Positions 19,863-28,400 of a stretch of 64,000 nucleotides of DNA are shown piece after piece (position 1 is the stretch's first letter; each line of letters begins with the position of its first letter). Made by a program: the position numbers and the translations under genes. Source of the stretch: Sandaracinus amylolyticus (GTDB taxonomy: Bacteria > Myxococcota_A > Polyangia > Polyangiales > Sandaracinaceae); assembly GCF_021631985.1 (NCBI RefSeq), contig NZ_CP070226.1, positions 62,001 through 126,000 on the forward strand, written 5' to 3'. The notes beneath the pieces are model-generated. The model was not told where the DNA came from and ran no database searches. It saw nothing but the letters and a program-made list of their open reading frames with translations.

Positions 19863-20915
19863 GTGAGCCTGCCCATCGACGACGTGCTCTATCTGAGCGC
19901 GGCGGACATCGAAGCTTCGCTCGCAGGTGCCGAGCTCGAGCTCGTCGACCGCGTGCGCGACGCGTACGAGCGACATTCTGCTGGCCGGTCGGCCGTTCCG
20001 CACTCCGTGTTCGTGCGGTTTCCCGAGCGGCCGCGCGATCGCATCATCGCGCTGCCTGCATGGCTCGGCAGCGCTCCGGAGCTCGCGGGGATCAAGTGGA
20101 TCTCCTCGGTCCCCGGCAACCACGAACGCGGCATCGATCGCGCCTCCGCGGTGATGATCCTGAACGACCTCGAGACCGGCCGCGCGCGAGTCGTGATGGA
20201 GGGATCGATCGTGAGCGCGTGGCGAACGGCGGCGTCCGCCGCGCTCGCAGCGCGCACGCTCTCCTCGGAGGAGCGCCCCGAGCGCGTCGCTCTCGTCGGG
20301 TGCGGCCGGATCCAGCTCGAAGTGCTCCGGTTCCTGCGGGCCGTGTTCCCGTCGCTCCGGCAGGCGGTGATGCTCGACACAGACGCCGGCGCCGCGGCGC
20401 GCTTCGCCGATACGGCTGCTCGCACGCTCGGTGCGATGCACTTCGAGACTGCGCCCACCCTCGAGGCGCTCTTCGCGTCGGCTGCGCTCGTGTCGCTCGC
20501 GACGACGTCGGGCACGCCGTTCATCGAGCCGGCCGCGCTCTCGTCGGCACCCCGCGGTTCCACGATCCTGCACCTGTCGCTCCGTGATCTGGCGCCGTCG
20601 ATCGTCCTCGGTGCGCACAACGTCGTAGACGACGAGGATCACGTCTGTCGCGCCGAAACGTCGTTGCACCTCGCGGAGCAGGAGGTCGGACACCGACGCT
20701 TCGTGCACGCCGCCCTGGGCGACGTGACCGCGGGTCGTACGACGGCCCGTCCCGACCGGGACCGACTCGTCGTGTTCAGTCCGTTCGGCCTCGGCGTGCT
20801 CGACCTCGTCGCAGCCGATCTCGTCGCGCAGCGGGCAATCGCGAGCGGGCGCGGCACCGTCCTGCGCGGGTTCTTCCCGCCGCGCGTGATCGCGCGCGAG
20901 GAGTCGGGGCGATGA
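19863..20915 (+). CDS. SbnB-like (ornithine cyclodeaminase/mu-crystallin family) NAD-dependent dehydrogenase
   Basis: The protein is about 350 residues. Two GTG starts are possible, 19851 and 19863; the second has GAGG at a better distance. The stretch reading KWISSVPGNHERGIDRASA, then ILNDLETG and SAWRTAASAALA, is typical of SbnB-type enzymes, more so than of true ornithine cyclodeaminases. A Rossmann loop VGCGRIQ follows. SbnB oxidatively cleaves N-(2-amino-2-carboxyethyl)-glutamate to release 2,3-diaminopropionate; its partner SbnA, a cysteine-synthase homologue, is not in this window. The acidic pocket of the first A domain would suit a diamino acid, so precursor supply is the natural role. 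An imino-acid reductase acting on another substrate is an alternative. The gene overlaps the following ACP gene by four bases. Confidence 0.83.
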   Translation: MSLPIDDVLYLSAADIEASLAGAELELVDRVRDAYERHSAGRSAVPHSVFVRFPERPRDRIIALPAWLGSAPELAGIKWISSVPGNHERGIDRASAVMILNDLETGRARVVMEGSIVSAWRTAASAALAARTLSSEERPERVALVGCGRIQLEVLRFLRAVFPSLRQAVMLDTDAGAAARFADTAARTLGAMHFETAPTLEALFASAALVSLATTSGTPFIEPAALSSAPRGSTILHLSLRDLAPSIVLGAHNVVDDEDHVCRAETSLHLAEQEVGHRRFVHAALGDVTAGRTTARPDRDRLVVFSPFGLGVLDLVAADLVAQRAIASGRGTVLRGFFPPRVIAREESGR

Positions 20916-21196
20916 CCGCTCGATCGCTCGACCGTGCTGCGGTCGCGGACGTCGTCCGCCGCAGCGTGCGCGAGGTCCTGCCCGATCTCACGCCCGAGAT
21001 GATTGCGGACGACTCCGTGCGACTCGCGGATGTCGGCGCGAACTCGGTCGACCGCGTCGAGATCGTGATGCTCTCGCTCGAGTCGCTCTCGCTCGCAGTG
21101 CCCGCGGCGGAGCTCGCGAGCGCGCGCAACCTCGGCGGCCTGATCGACCTGCTCACCGCGAGCCTCGCTTCGCGTGCGGGAGCGACTGCGCGATGA
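20912..21196 (+). CDS. Free-standing donor ACP of a beta-branching cassette
   Basis: A 94-residue acyl carrier protein. The phosphopantetheine site reads GANSVDRVEI, with Ser near residue 46. This N-S-x-D-R form is typical of donor ACPs in HMG-synthase cassettes and unlike the GGDS/GIDS sites in the megasynthases here. In known systems malonyl-ACP is decarboxylated to acetyl-ACP by a Ser-type KS, and the acetyl group is added to a beta-keto intermediate by an HMG synthase. The ATG overlaps the upstream TGA, and the stop overlaps the next start, so translation is probably coupled to the next gene, the KS decarboxylase. Confidence 0.92.
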   Translation: MTARSLDRAAVADVVRRSVREVLPDLTPEMIADDSVRLADVGANSVDRVEIVMLSLESLSLAVPAAELASARNLGGLIDLLTASLASRAGATAR

Positions 21197-22515
21197 CGGC
21201 TCCGTCGCCGAGTGGGTCGCATGCGCAGGGTCCCATCGCCGTCACCGGCGTCGGCGTGGTCTCCTCGATCGGGCGCGGCGTCGCGTCGTTTGCCGCCGCG
21301 TTGCGCGCCGGGCGGATCGGCGTGCGCGCGGTCGAGGGGCCTGGCCCGCTGCGTGTCGCGGCGCTACTCGGCGAGCTCGAGCTCGCGACCGAGATCGAGC
21401 GCGTCCTGGTCGCGTGCGGGCGGCGTCCTGACGAGCTCGCGACGCGCGCGGTGCGGAGCGCCGCGAGGGCGCAGTGGTCGGTGCGCACCGGCGTCGCCGC
21501 CGCCTTCGAGGCCTGGCTCGACGCCGAGCTCGATCGCAGCATCCTCGCGCCCGAACGGGTCGCTGTCGTCGCGGTCTCGCCGCCCGGCCCCGCGCACCGC
21601 GATGCGCTCGACGCGCGCTATCGCGATCGGCTGGTCCACGCGCCCCCGACGTACGCGCTGCAGCACCTCGACACCGAGCTCGTGTCGACGTGGAGCGAGA
21701 TCGTCGGCGCGCACGGAGAGGGGTTCTCGGTGGGCGGCGCATCGGCGAGCGGTCAGACGGCGATCGTCAAGGGCGCGCAGCTCGTGCGTCACGGTCTCGC
21801 CGACGTGTGCATCGTCATCGCCGGCGCGGCGCACCTCGGCGCGCTCGAGATCGCCGCGCTCGCGAACCTCGGCGCGCTCCGCTGTGATCCCGGCAGCGGC
21901 CCGCCCGAGGCGGCGAGCCGTCCATTCGACCGCGCGGCCGCGGGGTTCGTCTACGGCCAGGGCGCGGCAGCGCTGGTGCTCGAGTCGGAGGCTTCGGCGC
22001 GCGCACGCCGTGTCGCCACGCGGTGCACGATCCGCGGCATCGCGCTCTGCCTGAGCGGCACACGCGCTCCGACGCCCAGCGCGGACGCCGAAGCGCGCGT
22101 GATGCAGAGCGCGCTGCGCGACGCTGGTCTCGATCCGACCGACATCGACTACGTCAACGCGCACGCCACCTCGTCGCCGCTCGGCGATCAGGCCGAGGCA
22201 CACGCCCTCGGCCGTGTGTTCACCGATCACGGCGCCCGGCCGCGCGTGAGCTCCACCAAGGCGCTGATGGGCCACTGCCTGGGGTCGGCAGGCGCGCTCG
22301 AGATGATCGCGACGATATCGCAGATGAGCGACTCCGTACTGCACCCGCAGCCGCACCTCGAAGACCCGATCGACCCCGAGCTCGCGTTCGTCGCACGAGC
22401 GTGTGAGCGCGCCGAGGTACGGCGCGCGATATCGAGCTCGTTTGGTTTCGGGGGAATCCACACGACTCTCGTGCTCGAGCGCGGCGCTCCGAGCCACACC
22501 GGAGGTGCAGAGTGA
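21193..22515 (+). CDS. Free-standing decarboxylative ketosynthase (Cys-to-Ser) for beta-branching
   Basis: A 440-residue KS-fold protein. Where condensing enzymes have TACxSS it reads GGASASGQ, with Ser 184 in place of the catalytic Cys. HATSS and KALMGHCLGSAGA keep the two histidines. That combination is the signature of KS decarboxylases in HMG-synthase cassettes, which convert malonyl-ACP to acetyl-ACP and do not condense. Length is normal for the family. The gene sits between the donor ACP and the HMG synthase, with four-base overlaps on both sides, the standard cassette order. Confidence 0.93.
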   Translation: MTAPSPSGSHAQGPIAVTGVGVVSSIGRGVASFAAALRAGRIGVRAVEGPGPLRVAALLGELELATEIERVLVACGRRPDELATRAVRSAARAQWSVRTGVAAAFEAWLDAELDRSILAPERVAVVAVSPPGPAHRDALDARYRDRLVHAPPTYALQHLDTELVSTWSEIVGAHGEGFSVGGASASGQTAIVKGAQLVRHGLADVCIVIAGAAHLGALEIAALANLGALRCDPGSGPPEAASRPFDRAAAGFVYGQGAAALVLESEASARARRVATRCTIRGIALCLSGTRAPTPSADAEARVMQSALRDAGLDPTDIDYVNAHATSSPLGDQAEAHALGRVFTDHGARPRVSSTKALMGHCLGSAGALEMIATISQMSDSVLHPQPHLEDPIDPELAFVARACERAEVRRAISSSFGFGGIHTTLVLERGAPSHTGGAE

Positions 22516-23747
22516 GCGTCGGAATCGAAGCGATGAATCTCTACGCGGGATCGACTCGACTCGACGTGCGCACTCTCTTCGAGGCGCGCGGGCTCGACCT
22601 CGATCGGTTCGCGAACCTCATGATGCGCGGCAAGTCCGTCGCGCTCCCGTGGGAGGACGCGGTCACGCACGCGGCGAACGCCGCGAAGCCGTTGATCGAC
22701 CGACTGCCACCTTCGGAGCGCGACCGCATCGAGATGGTAATCACGGCGACCGAGTCCGGTCTGGATTTCGGCAAGTCGCTCGCCACCTACGTCCACGCGC
22801 ACCTCGGGCTCCGTCGCTCCTGTCGGCTCTTCGAGATCAAACAGGCCTGCTATGGCGGGACTGCGGCGCTGCAGATGGCGGCGTCGTGGGTGGCCTCCGG
22901 CGTCTCGCCCGGCGCCAAGGCGCTCGTCATCGCGACCGACGCCGCACGTCCCGCGATCAGACTCTCGTACATGGAGCCGTCGCAGGGCACCGGTGCGGTC
23001 GCGATGCTCGTCGGCGACCGGCCTGACGTGCTCGCGCTCGACCTCGGCGCGAGCGGGACCTGCAGCTACGAAGTGATGGACACGTTCCGCCCGCGACCCG
23101 ACGAGGAGACGGGAGACGCCGATCTGTCGCTGCTCTCGTACCTCGAATGCCTCGTGCACGCCTATCGTGCGTACGCGGAGCGAGTGGAGGGCACCGATCT
23201 CCGCACCACATTCGATCATCTCGCGTTTCACACGCCGTTCGGCGGGATGATCCGTGGCGCGCACCGGAAGCTACTCCGGGGCGAGGGCGCGCGCGGGGAG
23301 GAGATCGAGCGGGACTTCGAGCGTCGAGTGCTCCCCTCCATGCGGTTCAACGTAGAGATCGGCAACCTCTACTCGGCCTCACTCTACGCCGCGCTCGCGG
23401 CGCTCGTGGATGGGCTCGCCGGATCCGCGCTCCCCGCGCGAGTGGGCCTGTTCTCGTACGGCTCCGGGTGCGCGTCGGAGTTCTTCAGCGGCACGATCCC
23501 CGGACGCGCATCGGAAGTGATCGCGCCGATGCGGATCGGCGATGCGCTCGCTTCGCGCGCCCCGATCTCGATGTCGCAGTACGAGCGCATCCTCGAGGCC
23601 ACGGCCGCCCTCCCGTTCGGCACCGAGGACGGCGAGCCCGACGCACAGGGGCTCGAGGCCCTCTACGAGCAGACGTTTGCGCGACGGCCGCTGCTGCGCC
23701 TGCGCGGGATCCGTCGCTTCCACCGCGAGTACGAGTGGGGCCGATGA
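22512..23747 (+). CDS. HMG-CoA synthase-like beta-branching enzyme
   Basis: A 411-residue HMG synthase homologue. The GTG start is chosen because the conserved opening VGIEAMNLYAG follows at once; an internal ATG at 22533 would cut it. Catalytic residues are visible: Glu 81 in TATESGLDFGKS, Cys 113 in KQACYGGT, and His 240 in FHTPFGGM. In beta-branching the enzyme adds an acetyl unit from the donor ACP to the beta-carbonyl of a carrier-bound polyketide. The neighbouring donor ACP, KS decarboxylase and enoyl-CoA hydratase complete most of the pathway. The gene overlaps both neighbours by four bases. Confidence 0.95.
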   Translation: MSVGIEAMNLYAGSTRLDVRTLFEARGLDLDRFANLMMRGKSVALPWEDAVTHAANAAKPLIDRLPPSERDRIEMVITATESGLDFGKSLATYVHAHLGLRRSCRLFEIKQACYGGTAALQMAASWVASGVSPGAKALVIATDAARPAIRLSYMEPSQGTGAVAMLVGDRPDVLALDLGASGTCSYEVMDTFRPRPDEETGDADLSLLSYLECLVHAYRAYAERVEGTDLRTTFDHLAFHTPFGGMIRGAHRKLLRGEGARGEEIERDFERRVLPSMRFNVEIGNLYSASLYAALAALVDGLAGSALPARVGLFSYGSGCASEFFSGTIPGRASEVIAPMRIGDALASRAPISMSQYERILEATAALPFGTEDGEPDAQGLEALYEQTFARRPLLRLRGIRRFHREYEWGR

Positions 23748-24487
23748 GCACGCCGCTCCTGCTCGAAGTGGTGCGCGGGGGCCCCGTGCACCGCATCCGG
23801 CTGCCCTCGCCTACGCGTGGCCACGCGCTCGACGACATCGGTCTCGACGCGCTCTGCGGAGCGCTCCGCGAATCGGCGCGCGACGCGTCGTCCCGCATCG
23901 TCGCGCTCGAGGGCAGCGCCGGCACCTTCTGCATCGGGATGGACCTCGACGCGGCGACGGGGCGCGGCACTCGATCGTTCACGCCGCGCAAGTACGCCGA
24001 CACCCTCGCGCTCGTCGCGGAGGTCGGGGTCGTGGTGGTCGCGGTCGTCGACGGTCGCGCGCTCGGCGGCGGCGTCGGTCTCGCCGCCGCGTGCGACCTC
24101 GTCTTCGCAACGCCTCGCGCGACGTTCGCGCTTCCCGAGGCGCTGCTCGGCCTCGTGCCCGCGATCGCGTCTCCCCCGCTCGTCCGACGCGTCGGATTCC
24201 AGCGTGCGTATCGACTCGCCCTCACGACCGAGCCCGTCGACGCGGCGCGCGCGCTCGCGCTCGCCCTCGTGGACGAGGTGCACGAAAACCCCGAGGACGG
24301 GCTGCGCCGCCTCGCGCGGCGCCTCCGCCACGTCGAGCCCGCCGCGATCGCCGCGATCAAAGCGCATTTCCGGCGTGTCCATCGCGCGCCCGACGAGGCA
24401 GAGGAGCTCGCGATCGAGCGCCTCGACGCGCTGCTCGCGAGCGCTGCGGTGCGCGAGCGGATCGCCGCCGTCGCGGCATCCGAATGA
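23744..24487 (+). CDS. Enoyl-CoA hydratase-like enzyme, ECH1 (dehydratase) type
   Basis: A 247-residue crotonase-fold protein; ATG 23744 overlaps the HMG synthase stop. FCIGMDLDA and DGRALGGGVGLAAACDLVFATP supply the oxyanion hole, and FALPEALLGLVPA follows. The C-x-GMD motif matches ECH1 enzymes such as PksH, which dehydrate the HMG-type adduct, better than ECH2 decarboxylases. No ECH2 gene is visible in the window, so decarboxylation would need a fused or distant ECH2. The ECH1 assignment rests on one motif and is less certain than the family. Confidence 0.87.
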   Translation: MSTPLLLEVVRGGPVHRIRLPSPTRGHALDDIGLDALCGALRESARDASSRIVALEGSAGTFCIGMDLDAATGRGTRSFTPRKYADTLALVAEVGVVVVAVVDGRALGGGVGLAAACDLVFATPRATFALPEALLGLVPAIASPPLVRRVGFQRAYRLALTTEPVDAARALALALVDEVHENPEDGLRRLARRLRHVEPAAIAAIKAHFRRVHRAPDEAEELAIERLDALLASAAVRERIAAVAASE

Positions 24488-24594
24488 GAGACATCGAGGA
24501 GGAACGAGTGGAGCTCGCCCGTCATCCTGCGCACGATCGGTCACGCATCGCTGCGCCTGCCCGTCGCCACACCACGCTCGGAGCACGAGCATGA
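24484..24594 (+). CDS. Possible 36-residue coupling ORF between the ECH and thioesterase genes
   Basis: ATG 24484 overlaps the ECH stop and the TGA at 24592-24594 overlaps the thioesterase ATG. It therefore bridges the 103-base gap with four-base overlaps at both ends. The peptide is rich in Arg, His and Ala and matches no domain I know. A GGAGGA lies within it. It could be a leader that couples translation, or chance in GC-rich DNA. Confidence 0.25.
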   Translation: MRDIEEERVELARHPAHDRSRIAAPARRHTTLGARA

Positions 24595-25379
24595 GCGCGA
24601 CCGCGACGCGGCACGTCGATCCAGCCTGGTTCCCGACGCTCACGCCGGCCGATCGCCACGTCGCACGCCTGATCTGTCTGCCGTACGCAGGCGGCGGATC
24701 TCCGCTCTTCCGACCGTGGCGCGAGCACCTCTCGCCCTCGCTCCAGATCTGCCCGATCGAGCTGCCCGGTCGCTGGGGTCGCGTTCGTGAGCAGCCCTAC
24801 TGCGATCTCGTCGCGCTCGCGGACGCGATCGCGGAGCGTGTCGCGCTGCTGTCCGCGCTGCCGACCGTGATCTTCGGATACAGCTACGGCGCGCTCCTCG
24901 CCTACGAGCTCGCGCATCGCCTGCTCGCTCATCACGGAATCGCCGTGCGGCACCTCTTCGTGGCGGCACGGCGCGCTCCGCACCTACGCGATCCCGGCCC
25001 TCCGATGCACACGCTATCCGACGACGCATTCCAGCTCGCGGTGGAGCGCACGTACGAGGGCGGCCTCGACCCGGCGCTCCTCCGCGACCGGGACATGGCG
25101 GCGCTGCTCCTCCGCGTGCTGCGCGCCGACATCGAGGCGGTCGAGACGTACGAGCACGAGCCGCGTCCCGCACTGCCGTGCTCGATCACCGCGTTCGGTG
25201 GACGCGAGGATTCGACCGCGACCCCCGCGCAGATCGACGAGTGGGCCCGACACACTGCCGGGTCCTTCTCCACGACGTTCTACGACGGCGGGCACTTCTT
25301 CGTGCGCACGCACTGGCGATCGATGCTCGCGGAGATCGATCGCGTGTGCGCGGCGTTCGAGGCGCGCTCGCCTGCATGA
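24591..25379 (+). CDS. Type II (editing) thioesterase
   Basis: A 262-residue alpha/beta hydrolase of the GrsT/RifR kind. It opens with a CLPYAGGG segment and has the nucleophile elbow GYSYG with Ser 98. The acid lies in FGGRED and the catalytic His in YDGGHFFV near the C-terminus. Such stand-alone enzymes remove stalled or wrong acyl groups from carrier domains. The preceding ATG-containing frame extends back to 23817, but ATG 24591 gives the usual family length. Position at the end of the assembly-line genes fits a housekeeping role for the pathway. Confidence 0.92.
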   Translation: MSATATRHVDPAWFPTLTPADRHVARLICLPYAGGGSPLFRPWREHLSPSLQICPIELPGRWGRVREQPYCDLVALADAIAERVALLSALPTVIFGYSYGALLAYELAHRLLAHHGIAVRHLFVAARRAPHLRDPGPPMHTLSDDAFQLAVERTYEGGLDPALLRDRDMAALLLRVLRADIEAVETYEHEPRPALPCSITAFGGREDSTATPAQIDEWARHTAGSFSTTFYDGGHFFVRTHWRSMLAEIDRVCAAFEARSPA

Positions 25380-25412
25380 CACGGCCGAGCGGCGCTCGCG
25401 TGTCGTTCGACG

Positions 25413-25420
25413 AAGGAGGA
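25413..25420 (+). promoter_or_regulatory. Strong ribosome binding site that fixes a TTG start
   Basis: AAGGAGGA lies seven bases before the TTG at 25428. This is the best Shine-Dalgarno match in the operon and supports the rare TTG start of the monooxygenase gene. Confidence 0.75.
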
Positions 25421-25427
25421 AAGCAAG

Positions 25428-26675
25428 TTGGAACGCATCCACGACGTCGCCATCGCAGGCGGCGGAATCGGCGGGCTCACGCTCGCGCTCGCGCTCGCGA
25501 ACCGAGGCGTGTCGGTGACCGTGCTCGAGCAAGCATCGACGTATAAGCCCATCTATCGCGGTGAGTACCTGCAGCCGCGCAGTCAGGAGATCTTCGACGA
25601 GCTCGGGATCGGCGCAACGATCGAGGCGGTGACGGTGCCGGTGTACGTCAGCCGCGCGGGCACCGAGGATGATGGCGTGTTGATGGACGTCGACACGCGC
25701 TCGTTCGGTGCGCTGCAAGGTCGGAATGGGTTCCATCGCGACATCCACGGAGCGGTGCTCGCGCCTCTCCGGCGCCTCAGCAACGTCGAGGTGCGCATGG
25801 GTGCCCGCGTGGTCGACGTGAAGCGCGAGAGCGAGACGTGGTCGATCGAGATGCCGCACTCGTCGCTTCGCGCTCGGATCCTCGTGGGCGCGGACGGTCG
25901 CGGCTCGCGCGTGCGCGAGCGCCTCGGGATCGTCGCCAGCGAGCGCCGGTATCCCGGCGCGGTGCTCGCCGTCACCGTGCAGCTCGATGACGAGCCCGAG
26001 GCGTGCTCGGAGAATCTCCTCGGCACGCACGAGAGTGGGCTCTTCTTCCCGCTCCCGAACCGCAAGGCCCGCCTCTACTTGCTCGTGCACGAGGACGAGC
26101 GATACGCGTGGATCAAGAGCCAGCCGGACCGCGGCCTCTCGCATGTGCGCGATCGACTGCGCGCGCTCTTCCCACGGCTCGCGTCCGCGGTGGCGCGGAT
26201 CGGGTCGCTCTCGGAGTTCCAGAACATCCCCGCGTACCATCTCACGACCGATCGCTGGGTCGTGGACCACGCGGCGCTGATCGGTGACGCGATCCACTGC
26301 GTGCATCCTGCGCTCGGACAGGGAATGAACCTCGCGATCGCCGATGCCGCGGAGCTCGCCCGAGTGCTCGCGCACGCGCTCGAAGCAGGCCGCACCGATG
26401 CGGAGACTCTTCGCGAGTACGAGAGCGCGCGCCGGTCACACGTAACGTACATCCAAAAAGACGGCGACCGATCGCGGGAGATGCTGCTCCGTCGCGACCG
26501 CATGACGGTCGCCCTGCGCAACCGCGTTTTCCGCAACGGTGCTCGGGCGCAGCATGCGATGCGCCGCATGCACGCGGTCTATGCCGGAGTCGAAGCGCCG
26601 CCGTCGCCGCTCGAGGAAACGCTCCTCTCGCTCGCGCTCGTGTTCCCCAGCTTTGATCGCGTGCTCGCGCGCTGA
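25428..26675 (+). CDS. FAD-dependent monooxygenase (class A, PHBH-like)
   Basis: A 415-residue flavoprotein with three family motifs: GGGIGG near residue 11 for the FAD adenosine part, VGADGRGSRVRERLG (the DG motif), and GDAIHCVHPALGQGMNLAIADA (the GD motif). Such enzymes use NAD(P)H and oxygen to hydroxylate or epoxidise. The start is TTG with a strong RBS. It is the last gene of the biosynthetic operon, 48 bases after the thioesterase. It is the only obvious oxygenase in the window, so a hydroxyl or epoxide on the product could come from it. Acting as a halogenase partner or on a shunt product cannot be excluded. Confidence 0.88.
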   Translation: MERIHDVAIAGGGIGGLTLALALANRGVSVTVLEQASTYKPIYRGEYLQPRSQEIFDELGIGATIEAVTVPVYVSRAGTEDDGVLMDVDTRSFGALQGRNGFHRDIHGAVLAPLRRLSNVEVRMGARVVDVKRESETWSIEMPHSSLRARILVGADGRGSRVRERLGIVASERRYPGAVLAVTVQLDDEPEACSENLLGTHESGLFFPLPNRKARLYLLVHEDERYAWIKSQPDRGLSHVRDRLRALFPRLASAVARIGSLSEFQNIPAYHLTTDRWVVDHAALIGDAIHCVHPALGQGMNLAIADAAELARVLAHALEAGRTDAETLREYESARRSHVTYIQKDGDRSREMLLRRDRMTVALRNRVFRNGARAQHAMRRMHAVYAGVEAPPSPLEETLLSLALVFPSFDRVLAR

Positions 26676-26958
26676 CGCCACCCAAAATGAGCGTCGCTCC
26701 GGTACCCCAGCTCCGCGCATTACGCCAGCGCGCTTCGAGGCCCGCGCGATTCGCGCGGCGACCGCGGCGCCGTTGTCGCGGCGTCGGTGCCGGCGAGCGC
26801 GAGGTCGGAGCACCATTCCCGACGACGAATACTCGACGTGTGCCGAGAGCGTGGCTGGGTCGTGCAGATGACGACCGCGACGGTCCAGCTCCAAGCCGGA
26901 GAGACGCTGCGGCGCTGGCGCTGTGGGTGTTAACAGCCCGAGTCCGTCGAGGTGGTGC
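26676..26958 (+). other. Spacer after the biosynthetic operon, no gene seen
   Basis: About 280 bases between the monooxygenase stop and the decayed lipoprotein on the other strand. Open frames here have strongly arginine-rich, low-complexity translations typical of non-coding GC-rich DNA. I see no clear terminator hairpin. Confidence 0.4.
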
Positions 26959-28060
26959 TCACGACCAGGCGGGTGCTGCAGTCCCGCACGGCGCGGACCT
27001 CGAGATGGTCGCCCTGCTCGCGATGATCAGAACGTAGAGCATCGACTCGCCGTGCACGTCGCGCGGCTCGTCGCCGTGACGCTCGCTGCGCTGTTGCGTG
27101 ACCTGGAGCACCGCGCGCGCGCGCGGGCTCCCCCTCGAGCGTGCGGAAGTGATCGACGAGGATGTCGGCGTACTCGCTGCTCGCGCCGTTCTCGACGTGC
27201 GCGACCTCGGCGTACACGAAGCGCTCCGCGGCGCGCACCGCGAGGAAGAGACGCGTCGACGTGTACTCGTCGCCGTCGGCCGACGACGTCGTGAAGAGGA
27301 GCCTCGCGTCGGCATCCGTCGCCACGCCAGCGGGTCGCTGCACCTCGACACGCACCTCGCGCGGACGCCGCGAGCACGAATCGTCGCGACCGCACGCGCG
27401 AACGTGCGCATCGCGCGCGAGGCGATCGAGCAGCGCCTGGTGGCGATCTTCCGGGACGTCCGCGCCCGCGACGCGCTCCAGCGCGCGCTCGACCGCGTCG
27501 CTCCTGTGCGCTGCAGCCGCGCGCTGCCATGCAGCGCGTGCTTCGCCGCGGCGGCCGCTCGCCTCGAGAACCAGGCCGAGGTTATAGAGACAGGCCGCGA
27601 TCGTCGCGGGGCGCGCATAGGGCGCGACGAGCCTGGGCTCGGCGATCCGCAAGTGCTCCTCGGCGCGCAGGCGATCGCCGGCGCGGTGCGCGATGAGGCC
27701 CGCCTCTCAGCGCGGGCCCAGCTCGAGCGGCTCGATCACAAGCGCGCGCTCGAGCGCGGCGAGCGCGGCGTCGTGGCGCTCGGCGCGATGGAGCTCGCGC
27801 GCCTCGCGCACCAGCGCGTCTCGGCGCGCCTTGACGTCGCCTCGCGGGAAGCGAAGATCGCCGCGCGCGTCGTGGAGCGCGATCGAGCAGCGCGACGACG
27901 ACGCGAGCGTCGCCGCGGCAGGCGCGCTCGCCTCGGACGCGCGGTCCGGGGGCGCGACCGGCGCGGTCGGGCTCGCCATCTCTCCGCCACCCGAGCCTCC
28001 GTCGCTGCATCCGACGGTCATCACCGCCGCGAGCGCGGCCCACCCGGTCCATGTGCGCAT
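26959..28060 (-). pseudogene. Frameshifted lipoprotein with TPR-like repeats
   Basis: The minus strand starts with a lipoprotein signal (MRTWTGWAALAAVMTVGCSD, start near 28060). It then reads a TPR-like helix ending near ALERALVIEPLELGPR and meets a stop at about 27707. After a frame change, coding-like sequence resumes with LYNLGLVLEASGRRGEARAAW, another TPR-like helix, and continues to RTLEGEPARAR. A second frame change at a GC dinucleotide run near 27115 restores RAVLQVTQQRSERHGDEP. At least two indels therefore interrupt one gene. It is either a decaying gene or carries sequence errors. Function unknown; TPR lipoproteins commonly act as scaffolds at the inner face of the outer membrane. 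Confidence 0.6.
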
Positions 28061-28082
28061 TTCGCCGCGTAGTACCACGCCC

Positions 28083-28400
28083 CTACCCGCCGCGCGGCAC
28101 GCCGGTCCCGCGCCGGAACGCGCGACCGAAATTCGCCGCGTCGGAGTAGCCGAGCCGCGACGCGATCGGCGAGCAGCGTGGCGTGACGGTTACGCGTAGC
28201 TCGCGGCGGAGATCCAGCGCGAGCTTGTGGACGCGACGCGCGGCGCCGACGGATCGAGCGTCGCCCTCGCCGAGATCGGCGCGGCGGACGCGCCGCGGCT
28301 CGTGGCGCGGCATATCGCGAGCGCCCGCCGCGTGGAGTGGTTCGACGAGCGGGGCGATCGCGTCGCGCAGCGCTTCGACGACATCGCGTGCAGCGACTGG
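28083..28400 (-). pseudogene. Remnant of an AraC-family regulator (C-terminal HTH)
   Basis: The minus-strand translation contains LRREL, then IASRLGYSDAANFGRAFRR and GTG, which matches the second helix-turn-helix of AraC/XylS proteins. The final helix is lost to an early stop and the upstream half is scrambled across frames. No intact N-terminal domain is visible. A dead regulator is the likeliest reading. Confidence 0.5.

Noticed and set aside
23147-23743. A 5' extension of the enoyl-CoA hydratase frame
   Set aside because: It overlaps the HMG synthase coding region; ATG 23744 gives the usual family length and an ATGA junction.
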